From Lysobacter gummosus (GTDB taxonomy: Bacteria > Pseudomonadota > Gammaproteobacteria > Xanthomonadales > Xanthomonadaceae): 64,000 nucleotides of DNA. This document shows, one piece after another, positions 20,026 to 29,061 of this stretch (its first letter is position 1; each line of letters starts with the position of its first letter). The translations under genes were made by a program, and so were the position numbers. The DNA lies in the NCBI RefSeq assembly GCF_001442805.1, contig NZ_CP011131.1:2914001-2978000 (forward strand), in the 5' to 3' direction. The notes beneath the pieces are model-generated. The model ran no database searches, was not told the DNA's origin, and saw only the letters and a list, made by a program, of their open reading frames with translations.

Positions 20026-21059
20026 AGACGACCGCGCGCATTTCTAGTTTCGCAGGCACGGCGCTCGCGTTGGGGCTGTCCGTGGCCGGCGCCGCGCAGG
20101 CGCAAAGCCACGATCATGCGGCGATGCAGGCGCAGAGCCGGAAGGCCGATGCCTCCAAGCCGGTCGATCATTCGAAGATGGATCACTCGAAGATGGATCA
20201 TTCGGCCATGCCCGCGCCGAAGCAGGATCAGGCCGCGACCGATCACTCCGGCATGGATCATTCCGGCATGGATCAGGGCAACATGGACCACAGCGGCATG
20301 GATCACAGCGGCATGAAGCCGGCCGCCAGGCCCGACGCGCCGAGCGAGCCGCGCGAACCCATCCCCACGCCGACCGAAGCCGATCGCGCCGCGGCGTTTC
20401 CGCCGTTGTCGCGTCACATGCAGCACGCCTCCGAGCTTAATCACTATCTGCTGTTCAACCGCCTGGAAGCGGCCGACGTCGATCACGGCAGCGCGCAAGC
20501 CTGGGAAGCGCAGGGCTGGATCGGCAACGACACCGACCGGCTGTGGCTGCGCAGCGAGGGCGAACGCGAACGCGGACACACCGAATCGGCCGACCTGGAA
20601 GTGCTGTACGGCCGTGCGATCTCGCCGTGGTGGGACGTGGTGGTCGGCGCCAGGCACGATTTCCTGCCGCGACAGTCGCAAAGCTGGGCCGCGATCGGCG
20701 TGCAGGGCATGTCGCCGTACAAGTTCGAGATCGCCGCGACCGCCTACGTCGGCGACTCCGGTCGCAGCGCCCTGAACTTCGAAGCCGAGTACGAATTGCT
20801 GCTGACCAACCGGTTGATCCTGCAGCCTCTGATCGAGGTCGACCTGTTCGGCAGCGACGATCCGCGCCGCGGCATCGGCTCGGGCCTGAGCACGGTCGAA
20901 GCCGGCTTGCGTCTGCGCTACGAGTTCACGCGGCGGTTCGCGCCCTATGTCGGCATCAGCCGCGAGCGCGCGTTCGGCGGCACGGCGGATTACCGCCGCG
21001 CCGACGGCGAGGACATCGACGACACCCGCGTGGTCGCGGGCCTACGGGTTTGGTTCTGA
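20022..21059 (+). CDS. copB: Copper resistance outer membrane protein CopB
   Basis: 345 residues with a signal peptide (cut near AQA-QS). Residues about 27-95 contain a run of DHSxM-type repeats (DHSKM, DHSAM, DHSGM, eight in all), a copper-binding low-complexity region. From about 130 to the end the sequence is a beta-barrel of the CopB/PcoB family, ending in a terminal aromatic (LRVWF) as expected for outer membrane insertion. It overlaps copA by four bases. It acts with CopA in periplasmic copper sequestration or efflux. Confidence 0.95.
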   Translation: MKTTARISSFAGTALALGLSVAGAAQAQSHDHAAMQAQSRKADASKPVDHSKMDHSKMDHSAMPAPKQDQAATDHSGMDHSGMDQGNMDHSGMDHSGMKPAARPDAPSEPREPIPTPTEADRAAAFPPLSRHMQHASELNHYLLFNRLEAADVDHGSAQAWEAQGWIGNDTDRLWLRSEGERERGHTESADLEVLYGRAISPWWDVVVGARHDFLPRQSQSWAAIGVQGMSPYKFEIAATAYVGDSGRSALNFEAEYELLLTNRLILQPLIEVDLFGSDDPRRGIGSGLSTVEAGLRLRYEFTRRFAPYVGISRERAFGGTADYRRADGEDIDDTRVVAGLRVWF

Positions 21060-21069
21060 CGAGGTCGTA

Positions 21070-21792
21070 ATGAACAAGACGATACGAGGAACGTTGCGGC
21101 TGAGCGCCGCGACGCTGGCGGCGCTCGGCCTGGTGGCGGGCGCGTTGTGGTGGGGCGTGTACGACGTCGGCGCGGATGCGCCGCATACCAGGCCGGTGTA
21201 CGCCGTGCTGGAGCTCGCACGCGAGCGATCGGTGGCGATGCGCGCGATGCAGCTGAGCGTGCCCGCGCTCGACGACGAAGCCCGCATCCGCAACGGCGCG
21301 GGCAACTACCAGGCCATGTGCGCGGGCTGCCATCTGGCTCCGGGCATGGCCCCCAGCGAGTTGTCGCGAGGGCTGTATCCGGCGCCGCCGAATCTGTCCG
21401 CGCGGCAGGTGGATGCGGCCGCCGCGTTCTGGACCATCAAGCATGGGATCAAGGCCTCCGGCATGCCGGCCTGGGGCGCGAGCATGGGCGATGAACACAT
21501 CTGGGACCTGGTCGCGTTCCTGGGCAGGTTGCCCGCGCTGGACGCGGCGCAATACCGCGATCTGGTCGCGCGCAGCGGCGGGCATTCGCACGGCGGCGGC
21601 GAAACCGGCGACGACGATCGTCACGCGACGATGCCGTCGGACGCGCCGGGCCAGCCGCCGCATCCGCACGGCGAACACGACGCCCCCGCGCAGCCTGCAG
21701 CGGACCACGGTCACGAAGCGGCCCCGCCGCCGGGCGCCAAACCGGCCGAGTCGCCGCGGAACCGTGAACACGGACACGCGCACGGCCATTGA
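21070..21792 (+). CDS. Class I cytochrome c with His-rich metal-binding tail
   Basis: 240 residues. An N-terminal membrane anchor (about 8-30) is followed by one cytochrome c domain: heme motif CAGCH at 84-88 and likely axial Met132 in SGMPAWG. From about 172 to the end the chain is a disordered tail with many His, Asp and Pro (HSHGGG, HPHGEHD, ending EHGHAHGH), typical of metal binding. It begins 10 bases after copB with a GAGG site, so it belongs to the copper operon. A role in electron transfer from CopA or in copper buffering is an inference. Confidence 0.85.
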   Translation: MNKTIRGTLRLSAATLAALGLVAGALWWGVYDVGADAPHTRPVYAVLELARERSVAMRAMQLSVPALDDEARIRNGAGNYQAMCAGCHLAPGMAPSELSRGLYPAPPNLSARQVDAAAAFWTIKHGIKASGMPAWGASMGDEHIWDLVAFLGRLPALDAAQYRDLVARSGGHSHGGGETGDDDRHATMPSDAPGQPPHPHGEHDAPAQPAADHGHEAAPPPGAKPAESPRNREHGHAHGH

Positions 21793-21799
21793 CCCGCAC

Positions 21800-21834
21800 G
21801 CCGCCGCGCCCGGCCGCTCGCCGGGCGCGGCGGC
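21800..21834 (+). terminator. Strong hairpin ending the copper operon
   Basis: A perfect 14-bp stem (GCCGCCGCGCCCGG / CCGGGCGCGGCGGC) with a 7-base loop begins 8 bases after the cytochrome stop codon. There is no T-tract, so termination efficiency is uncertain. Confidence 0.6.
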
Positions 21835-21950
21835 GGCGAGGTTCCGACCGTTCCCGTGGCTATGATGAACACGTCCCGGCGGCGGTTTGGGCGCGCCGGC
21901 CGACACGTTATGATGGCCGCAGAACGTACCGGCACAGCCGAGGAAGCACC

Positions 21951-22385
21951 ATGTCGATCAATTCCAAGGCCCGCCGCGACGCCAAGAAACGCAAACTCGC
22001 CAAGGCCCGCAACACGCCGCTGCCGATCGCCGGCACCCGCATCGAGCCGCACGCGGAACTGCGCGACGCCCAGGGCCGCCTGCTCGGCGGCATCGTCCGC
22101 CGCGAGGGCGAATGGACCCTGGGCCTGGGCGGCCGCATCGTCGGCGGCTCCGACAGCGCGGCACGGGTGCTGGCCCTGCTCGAACGCGCCGCGACCATGC
22201 ACCGCAACGAAGGCCGCGAGGTCAGCCTGGGCTGTTCCAGCGCGCTGCGCATCGCCGCGCAGAGCGAAGTGGCCGAGCGCGGCCTGAGTTTCGAACAGTT
22301 CCAGCTGGAACTGGAGAAAGAGCTGGCGATCGACCCGGTGCCGGCCCTCAACGTCGTCCAGGGCGGCAGCGAAGTCCGGCACTGA
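21951..22385 (+). CDS. Conserved hypothetical protein (144 aa)
   Basis: Starts MSINSKARRDAKKRKLAKAR, a very basic N-terminus, then a compact alpha/beta region (HAELRDAQGRLLGGIVRREGEWTLGLGG) and an acidic helical end (EQFQLELEKELAI). There is no signal peptide or membrane helix, so it is cytoplasmic; the basic head suggests nucleic acid or ribosome contact. A GAGGAAG site lies 5 bases before the ATG. I recognise no named family. It sits between the copper operon and a DAO-type oxidoreductase gene on the same strand but appears to be its own unit. Confidence 0.7.
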   Translation: MSINSKARRDAKKRKLAKARNTPLPIAGTRIEPHAELRDAQGRLLGGIVRREGEWTLGLGGRIVGGSDSAARVLALLERAATMHRNEGREVSLGCSSALRIAAQSEVAERGLSFEQFQLELEKELAIDPVPALNVVQGGSEVRH

Positions 22386-22477
22386 CTCATTCAGCGCCGC
22401 TCGCCGCGCCGCGCAATCACCTTGCGATTACACCGCGCCGGCTTTGCTAGGCGCATGCCTCGCCTGCCCCGCTGCCC

Positions 22478-23689
22478 GTGGACCTGAAAAGCGGATACCC
22501 GTTCTGGGCGATCCGCAACGGCCTGATGCACGCGTTCCCGCGCCTGCAGCAGGATCTGCGCTGCGAGGTGGCGGTGATCGGCGGCGGCATCAGCGGCGCG
22601 CTGATCGCCGACGAACTGGCCGCGCACGGGTTCCAGGTGGCGGTGATCGAGCAACGCGACGCCGGCTGGGGCAGCACCGCGGCCAGCACGGCGCTGCTGC
22701 AGTATGAGATCGACACCCACCTGATCGACCTGTGCGCGCGCTACGGCGAGACCTTGGCGGCTCGGGCCTATCTGGCCTGTGCACAGGCCATCGGCGATCT
22801 GCGCACCGTCGCGCGCGACCTGCGCGATGTCGATTTCCGCGATCAATCCAGCCTGTACTACGCCAGCAAGCCCGCTCACGTGGCGGTGCTGCGCGAGGAA
22901 GCGGCGCTGCGCGCCCGCCACGGCCTGCGCCTGCGCTGGCTCGACGCCGAGGCGCTGGCGTCGGACTACGGCCTGCGCGCGCCCGGCGCGATCCTCAGCG
23001 AATGCGCGGCGTCGGTGGACCCGTACCGGATGAGCCTGCGGCTGCTGGCGCGACTGCGCAAACGCGGCGCGCAGGTGTTCGATCGCAGCCGCATCGAACG
23101 AATGCAGGCGGGATCGCGCTCGGTCGAGCTGATCAGCAGCGATGGCGTGCGCGTGCGCGCCGAGCACGTCGTGGTCGCCGCCGGTTATGCCGGACAGCAG
23201 TGGATCGATCGGCGCCTGGCGCGCAACCGCAGCAGCTACGCCTTCGTCACCGATCCGTTGCCGGCCGCGGAATTGCAGGCGCTGAAAGACACCATGGTGT
23301 GGGAATCGGCGCGTCCGTACCTGTACATGCGCAGCACCGGCGACGGCCGGCTGGTGGTCGGCGGCTGCGACGACGCCATCGACATTCCGGCCAGGCGCGA
23401 TCGCCGGGTCGAGTCGCGGGCGAAGAAACTCGTGCGCAAGGTCGGCGAGCGTTTGCCGCGGCTGGAACTGCAACCGGCCTTCGCCTGGGCCGGCACCTTC
23501 GCCGAAACCGCCGACGGTTTGCCCTGGTTCGGCCCGCATCCGCAGCATGGGCCCCGGGTGCAGTTCGCGATGGCCTACGGCGGTAACGGCATCACCTACA
23601 GCATGATCGGTGCTGGCCTGCTGCGTGCGCGCATCCAGCGGCGCAAGCATCCGTTGGCGAATCTGTTCTCGTTCGAGCGGCTGAAGTAA
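22478..23689 (+). CDS. FAD-dependent oxidoreductase of the DAO family
   Basis: 403 residues from a GTG start at 22478. The dinucleotide-binding motif VIGGGISG (34-40) follows a 30-residue N-terminal extension, and the C-terminal part has the family block GDGRLVVGGCDDA and YGGNGITYS. These enzymes oxidise amines, amino acids or glycerol-like substrates at FAD. The type with a preceding SGYPFW-like patch resembles the puuB/ordL group, but the substrate cannot be fixed here. It is a single gene followed by a REP-like inverted repeat. Confidence 0.85.
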   Translation: MDLKSGYPFWAIRNGLMHAFPRLQQDLRCEVAVIGGGISGALIADELAAHGFQVAVIEQRDAGWGSTAASTALLQYEIDTHLIDLCARYGETLAARAYLACAQAIGDLRTVARDLRDVDFRDQSSLYYASKPAHVAVLREEAALRARHGLRLRWLDAEALASDYGLRAPGAILSECAASVDPYRMSLRLLARLRKRGAQVFDRSRIERMQAGSRSVELISSDGVRVRAEHVVVAAGYAGQQWIDRRLARNRSSYAFVTDPLPAAELQALKDTMVWESARPYLYMRSTGDGRLVVGGCDDAIDIPARRDRRVESRAKKLVRKVGERLPRLELQPAFAWAGTFAETADGLPWFGPHPQHGPRVQFAMAYGGNGITYSMIGAGLLRARIQRRKHPLANLFSFERLK

Positions 23690-23711
23690 TGCCGGCATGC
23701 AGATTGCGCGG

Positions 23712-23817
23712 TGAGCTGAGCCAAGAGCATCGGGTCTGAAAGGCTCTCTCACCACAGGCCTCGTGGCTCCGAAGTTTTTTGTGGGAGGGCCTTTCAGGCC
23801 CGATGCCTTTCGCTCAG
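23712..23817. repeat. REP-like inverted pair (family B)
   Basis: Two imperfect copies of the unit (GCATCGGGTCTGAAAGGC on the left, GGGAGGGCCTTTCAGGCCCGATGC on the right) face each other across about 30 bases. This is the REPIN arrangement. It lies between the convergent DAO oxidoreductase and hybrid kinase genes. The same unit recurs at 40551 and 60163. Confidence 0.75.
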
Positions 23818-23877
23818 ATCGCGACGGCCTCTACCCAGCTCCGCAAGCGCGTGCCGGACACGTGCCGAGGGTCCGGC

Positions 23878-26800
23878 TCAACCCGGCCCGATCGCCTGCT
23901 GCAAACGCTCGCGAAGCCCTTGCAGCCGCTCGGCGAAGGCGTCGGCTTCGCCCAGCAATTCCGGCAGCGGCTGACTCAACAATCGGGCTTCCAATTGCTG
24001 ACCGGCACGCGCGATCTCGGCGTCGTACAAAGCGACACTGCCGACCACGCGATGGACCGCCGCCGCGACCGCCGCGCCGCTGCCGCTGGCGAGCGCCTGC
24101 GCCAGCCGCTCCTGGTCGTGCGGCAGTTCGCGCAGCAGCAGGGGCAGCACCGCATGCAGGGCCGGCGGGAATGCTGCGGTCAATTCCTGCGCGTACACCT
24201 GCGGAAACGCAGCGGTCAACGCGGGTGCATCGGTTTGCGGCTGGGCGGCGACTCCGGCCGCGTCGTGCGAGCGCGACTGCGCCGGTATCCAACGTTGCAG
24301 CGTCTCGCGCAATTCCGCCAGATGCACCGGCTTGGTCAGATAAGCGTCCATGCCGGCGGCGCGGCACAGGTCGACCTGCTCCGGCAATGCGCTGGCGGTG
24401 ATGGCCACGATCGGCAGGCGCAGCCCGCCGCGTTCGCGTTCGCGTTCGCAGGCGCGGATTTCGCGCGTGAGCGTGTAGCCGTCCATCAACGGCATCTGGC
24501 AATCGGTCAGCAGCAGATCGTAGCCGCCGTGCTGCAACGCGGCCAGGGCCGAGCGGCCGTCGTTGCACAGATCGCAGCCGTAGCCCAGTTGCAGCAGTTG
24601 CCGCCGGATCAGTTCGCGATTCACCGCGTTGTCCTCGACCACCAGGATGCGCGCGTCGTGCCGCACCGCCGCCGGCGCGGTGTAGTCGCGCTCGCTCTGG
24701 CCCTCGCCGGAAGGATCGCGCGCCCAGGCGCAGGCGCGCACCACATGCAGATGCAGCAGGGGATTGGCGTCGATGACGTAGTCGGCCGCGGCGGACGTGC
24801 CCGGCATTCGCACCACGCGCACCGTGTTCGCGGCATCGCCGTCGTCGAACCACAGTTCGGCGGGCGCGTCGCTGCCGACCGGCTCGTGCCCCAGCGCCAA
24901 CAGCAGCTGACGCAATGCATCGGCGCGGCGCGCATCATCGAGCGTGACCGCGACGCGCAGGCCGGCGTTGTCCGCGCCGGGCGCGTCGAACAGCCCCAGC
25001 GGCACCGTGGCGATCACCCGCGTGCCCTCGCCCACCGCGCTGTCGATGTGGATCGCCCCGCCCATCAGTTCCACCAGGCTGCGGCAGATCGACAGGCCCA
25101 GGCCGGTGCCGCCGAAACGGCGCGAGGTGCTGTCGTCGGCCTGATGAAAGGGTTCGAACACGCGCGCGACCTGCTCCGGGTCCATGCCGATGCCGGTATC
25201 GCCGGCTTCGATCCGCAACAGCGCGCCGGCATTGCCCGCGCGATCCTGCGCCGCGCCCGGTTCCAGGCGGATATCCAGCCACACGCCGCCGCGCTCGGTG
25301 AACTTGACCGCGTTGCCGAGCAGGTTCAGCAGCACCTGTCGCAGCCGCATCGCATCGCCCAGGTAGAACCGCTGTACCGCCGCGTCGATGCGCGCGTCCA
25401 GGCGCAGGCCCTTCTTGCGGCAGATCGCGGCGATGTGCATGACCACCGAATCGGCCAGCACGCGCGGTTGCAGCGGTGCATGTTCGATACGCAGATGGCC
25501 GGCCTCGATCTTCGACACATCGAGGATGTCGTCGAGGATGTCCTGCAACGCCCGCGCCGAATCGTGCATGTGCCCGAGCAGCACGTGCTGATCGTCGTCC
25601 AGCCGCGATTGCTCCAGCAGTTCGAGCATGCCGACCATGCCGCCCATCGGCGTGCGGATTTCGTGGCTCATCGTGGCGAGGAAATTCGACTTGGCCCGGG
25701 TCGCGGCCTCGGCCAGTTCCTTCGCCGCCTCCAGCGCCGCGGCCTGCGCATGGGCGTGGGTGACATCGAGGAAGTAACCGGTGTAGCCGGCGGCACCGGC
25801 GTCTTCGCCCGGCTGGGTTTGCCGCGGCAATGCGTTGACCCGCACCCAGCGGATCGAGCCGTCCTCGGTCGCCACGCGGAAATCGGCGTTGATCTCGCTG
25901 CGCGCCTGCTCGGCCGCGGCGATGGCGTCGAGCACGCCGGCGCGATCGTCGGGATGAATCCGCGCGAACAAGGCCCGGGCATCGGCGACGATGGCTTCCG
26001 CGTCGATGCCGAACAGCGGCTCCGGGCGCCCGGTCAGATACGGGAAACGCAGGCGGCCGTCGCTGTCGCGCTGGGCCTTGAACACCACCCCGGGCAGATT
26101 GCCGGCGACTTCGCGCAGCTTGCTGTCGGCCGCTTCGCGGCGGCGCGATTCGTGGCGCAGGCGCAGATAACCGGCGGCGATCGCGCCGATCACCAGCACC
26201 GCCACGCCCAGGATCACGATGACCCGGCTCCAGGGCACGCCGTAGTTGTACTTGGCGCTGATCCAATGGTTGTGGATGCGCTGGCGCTCGACCTGCGGCA
26301 CCGTCGCCAGTTGCTGGTCGATGATCGTCATCAGCGGCGTCAGGCGCCGGTCGGCGGCGAAGGCGAGTTCCTCGTCGCTGCCGGCGGGCGTGACCTGCAG
26401 GTCGCTGGAGGGGTATTGGGTGTTGATCAGCCGATCGATCACCACCAGGTTGCCGACGTGCGCATCGACCTTGCCGGCGGCCAGCAACTTGAGGCCCTCG
26501 GCGTCGGTGGTCACCCCGACCAGATTGACCTCGGGCGCGGCCTTGAGCACGGCGCGCCCGGTCAGATGCAGATGGGTGACCGATACGCGCTTGCCGCCCA
26601 GGCTTTCCAGGCCGATCGGACTGGCCGCGCCCTGCACGGTCACGATCACCACCGGGATGCGCTCGATCGGCTGGCTGTAGATCCAGTGCGCGCCGGGCAA
26701 GGCGCCGATCGGGATCACCGCCAGATCGGCGGCGCCGGTGGTCAGCGCGGTGGCCGCGCCCTTGAAGCCGTTGGCGTTGACCGGCTGGAACCGGATGCCG

Positions 26801-27981
26801 AGCCGGTCTTCGACGATTTGCGCGTAGTCCGGAAGAATGCCGACCGGGTTGCCGTCGTTGTCGCGCGCCGACAGCGGCGCGGCGTTGTCGTTCAGCACCA
26901 TGCGCAGCTTGGGCAGGCGGCCCAGCCACTCGCGCTGGGCCGAGGTGAGCTCGCCGTTGAGATCGGCGTTTTCGAAATCGCCGCGCAGCCACTGCACGCG
27001 CAACCGGTCCACGCGCGCCGGATCGCGCTTTATTTCCTCGTCGATCAGTTTCAGCAGCGGCAGTTGCGCATGCGGCGCGGCGTACAGCACGGCCAGGTCG
27101 GGCTGCTGCATCGACGGCGGGATCTGCGTGCCCGGGACCAGTTCCAGGCGCGGATAACCGCCTTGGCGCAGATACCAGTCCAGCGTGTACGGCGCCTCGA
27201 AATAGACGTCGGCCCTGTCGTCCTCGATCGCGCGCAGAGCCTGGGCGCTGTCGGCCACCGGGACCAGTTCGGTTTGCGGATAACGCTGGCGATTGCGGGT
27301 GTGCTCCATCATCGCCGCCGGGACCGCCATGCGCATGCGCTTGAGATTGTCCTGGGTGAGCGGGCGCGTATCGTCCTTGCGCTTCACCGCATACATCGAC
27401 ACCTGCAGGATCGGGTCGGTGTAGGACAGGCAGCGGCTGCGCTCATAGGTGATCAGTACGTTGACGGCCAGATCGACGCGGCCCTCGCACAGCGACTTGA
27501 GCATGTCCTCGGTGTTGCTCGCGCGCACGTACTCCAGGTCGATGCCACGCGGACGCAGGATTTCCTCCAGCAGTTCGACGCTGAAGCCGCGCGGGTGGCC
27601 CTGGTTGTAGTCGTCGAACGGCATCGTTCCCCAATCGCTGACCGCCACGCGTACGCGCCTGGGCAACGCCGCAGTACCGGAGCGCACGCTCAGGGGCGGC
27701 GCGATCACCGGCCCGGTGCGCGCCGGAGCGGTGACGGGTGTGGCGACGATGGAATCGGGGATCGTCGCGGCAGATGCGCCGGAGGACGCAGGCCCGGTGT
27801 CTTGCGCCCGGTCTTGCGAATCGGTCCCGACCTGGACCAGGGCGTCGGGCAAGGCACGGGTAACCGCGTTGGTCTGGGGCGAATCCGTCCGCACCGGCGC
27901 GGTCGCCTCGTTGGCCAGGCCGGCGAACGCGGCCAGCCCGAACGCCATCGCCAGCGTCCATCGAAACACGCCTCGATGCAT
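23878..27981 (-). CDS. Hybrid sensor histidine kinase, BvgS/EvgS type
   Basis: About 1367 residues from ATG 27981; in-frame ATGs at 28002 and 28059 are alternatives. Order of parts: signal peptide and linker (1-110), two periplasmic Venus-flytrap (SBP_bac_3-like) domains (about 115-620), a membrane helix, a PAS domain, a HisKA/HATPase core (phospho-His773 in SHEIRTPM; GTGLGLSIC), a receiver (Asp1160 in TDCQMPLMDG) and a C-terminal Hpt region (candidate His1310, VHRVVGS). This is a complete phosphorelay. It follows its NarL-type response regulator gene on the same strand. The ligand is unknown; BvgS/EvgS-type sensors respond to small periplasmic signals. Confidence 0.9.
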   Translation of the reverse strand: MHRGVFRWTLAMAFGLAAFAGLANEATAPVRTDSPQTNAVTRALPDALVQVGTDSQDRAQDTGPASSGASAATIPDSIVATPVTAPARTGPVIAPPLSVRSGTAALPRRVRVAVSDWGTMPFDDYNQGHPRGFSVELLEEILRPRGIDLEYVRASNTEDMLKSLCEGRVDLAVNVLITYERSRCLSYTDPILQVSMYAVKRKDDTRPLTQDNLKRMRMAVPAAMMEHTRNRQRYPQTELVPVADSAQALRAIEDDRADVYFEAPYTLDWYLRQGGYPRLELVPGTQIPPSMQQPDLAVLYAAPHAQLPLLKLIDEEIKRDPARVDRLRVQWLRGDFENADLNGELTSAQREWLGRLPKLRMVLNDNAAPLSARDNDGNPVGILPDYAQIVEDRLGIRFQPVNANGFKGAATALTTGAADLAVIPIGALPGAHWIYSQPIERIPVVIVTVQGAASPIGLESLGGKRVSVTHLHLTGRAVLKAAPEVNLVGVTTDAEGLKLLAAGKVDAHVGNLVVIDRLINTQYPSSDLQVTPAGSDEELAFAADRRLTPLMTIIDQQLATVPQVERQRIHNHWISAKYNYGVPWSRVIVILGVAVLVIGAIAAGYLRLRHESRRREAADSKLREVAGNLPGVVFKAQRDSDGRLRFPYLTGRPEPLFGIDAEAIVADARALFARIHPDDRAGVLDAIAAAEQARSEINADFRVATEDGSIRWVRVNALPRQTQPGEDAGAAGYTGYFLDVTHAHAQAAALEAAKELAEAATRAKSNFLATMSHEIRTPMGGMVGMLELLEQSRLDDDQHVLLGHMHDSARALQDILDDILDVSKIEAGHLRIEHAPLQPRVLADSVVMHIAAICRKKGLRLDARIDAAVQRFYLGDAMRLRQVLLNLLGNAVKFTERGGVWLDIRLEPGAAQDRAGNAGALLRIEAGDTGIGMDPEQVARVFEPFHQADDSTSRRFGGTGLGLSICRSLVELMGGAIHIDSAVGEGTRVIATVPLGLFDAPGADNAGLRVAVTLDDARRADALRQLLLALGHEPVGSDAPAELWFDDGDAANTVRVVRMPGTSAAADYVIDANPLLHLHVVRACAWARDPSGEGQSERDYTAPAAVRHDARILVVEDNAVNRELIRRQLLQLGYGCDLCNDGRSALAALQHGGYDLLLTDCQMPLMDGYTLTREIRACERERERGGLRLPIVAITASALPEQVDLCRAAGMDAYLTKPVHLAELRETLQRWIPAQSRSHDAAGVAAQPQTDAPALTAAFPQVYAQELTAAFPPALHAVLPLLLRELPHDQERLAQALASGSGAAVAAAVHRVVGSVALYDAEIARAGQQLEARLLSQPLPELLGEADAFAERLQGLRERLQQAIGPG

Positions 27982-28066
27982 GCGTGAGCCCCGTCTCGGC
28001 ATCGCGCCAACGCGCGGGCCCGTGTCCGCCGCCGCGTCGATGGCCCTCGCCGCTGTCATCGCCGGC

Positions 28067-28717
28067 TCAGGAAAGCAGTCCCTTGGAGCGGGCGTAGTCG
28101 TAAATTTCCAGATCGTTCTTGAGCCCAAGCTTGGTCATGGCATCGGTCTTCTGGCGGCTGATGGTCTGCTTGCTGCGATGCAGTTGCGCGGCGATCTCCG
28201 ACACGCTGCTGCCGGCGGCGAACAGGCGCAGGACTTCGGCTTCGCGCGGCGACAATGCGGCCTCATCGCGCTCGCCGCCGCTGCGCACGCTGTCGAGCAT
28301 CTGCCGCAGGGCCTCGCCGTAGTAATGCCGGCCTTGCATCACCGCGCGCACCGCCTGCGGCAGTTCGGTGCCGGCGGCGGCTTTGTCGAGCAGGCCCTTG
28401 ACTCCGGCATCGGCGATGGAACGCAGCACCGGCACGTTGCCGATCATGGTCAGCACGATCACCGGCAATTGCGGATGACGGCGTTTTATCTGTCCCAACA
28501 GACTCAGGCCGTCGCCGGCGCGGCTGCCGGGCATGGAGAAATCGGTGATCAGCAGATCCACCGGCGTGCTGGCCAGCAGGGTCAGCAATTCGTCGGCGTT
28601 GGCCGCTTCGGCGACCACTCGCCAGTTTTCGTTGAACGCCGACGCCGATTCCAACAGCGCGCGCACGCCCGCCCGCACCACCGGGTGATCGTCGGAAAGC
28701 GCGATGCGTAGATTCAT
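28067..28717 (-). CDS. NarL/FixJ-type response regulator paired with the hybrid kinase
   Basis: About 216 residues from ATG 28717. The receiver has the acidic pair Asp9-Asp10 and phospho-acceptor Asp59 (ITDFSMPG). The C-terminal LuxR-type helix-turn-helix (LSPREAEVLRLFAAGSSVSEIA...) resembles BvgA, EvgA and RcsB. Its stop lies upstream of the kinase start, so the regulator is the first gene of the pair. A GTG at 28738 would add seven residues (MNLRIDG) that partly repeat the next ones (MNLRIA), which looks like a tiny tandem duplication around the start. Target genes are not evident. Confidence 0.9.
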   Translation of the reverse strand: MNLRIALSDDHPVVRAGVRALLESASAFNENWRVVAEAANADELLTLLASTPVDLLITDFSMPGSRAGDGLSLLGQIKRRHPQLPVIVLTMIGNVPVLRSIADAGVKGLLDKAAAGTELPQAVRAVMQGRHYYGEALRQMLDSVRSGGERDEAALSPREAEVLRLFAAGSSVSEIAAQLHRSKQTISRQKTDAMTKLGLKNDLEIYDYARSKGLLS

Positions 28718-28943
28718 GCCGTCGATACGGAGATTCACTGTCGCTCATTACTACCACAGGGTGGGCCATTAGCCGGTGCGACCAAAGTCGCAACGGCGGC
28801 ATCGAAGCGCGAGCACACAATCGCGCTTCGACCCGGGGCATTGTAACGCCTGCAAAAACGCTTGATTCCCTCTGAAACCAATCGCACCCCATGCAAAGGC
28901 ATGAAAACCGAGCAAGTGAATTACTAAATGAATTCTAAGAATA

Positions 28944-28972
28944 AGCACCGGGCCGTGAGCTGGCCCGGTGCT
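28944..28972 (-). terminator. Terminator after the OmpA-like lipoprotein gene
   Basis: An 11-bp stem (AGCACCGGGCC / GGCCCGGTGCT) with a 7-base loop. Read on the minus strand it is followed by TTATTCTT, 90 bases past the lipoprotein stop at 29062. The rest of the 28718-29061 spacer shows nothing else. Confidence 0.75.
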
Positions 28973-29061
28973 GGATCGATCGCGGCGCAACCTGCGCCTG
29001 GCCACCTGGCGCGATGTGCGTCGCCGTCGCGACTACGCCGATCGATATCGCGGCCGATGCC

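Noticed and set aside
23779..27987. A 1402-codon open frame on the plus strand opposite the hybrid kinase
   Set aside because: It mirrors the kinase gene codon for codon in a high-GC genome, is rich in Arg, His and Gln, and has no domain. The minus-strand frame has a complete set of kinase motifs.
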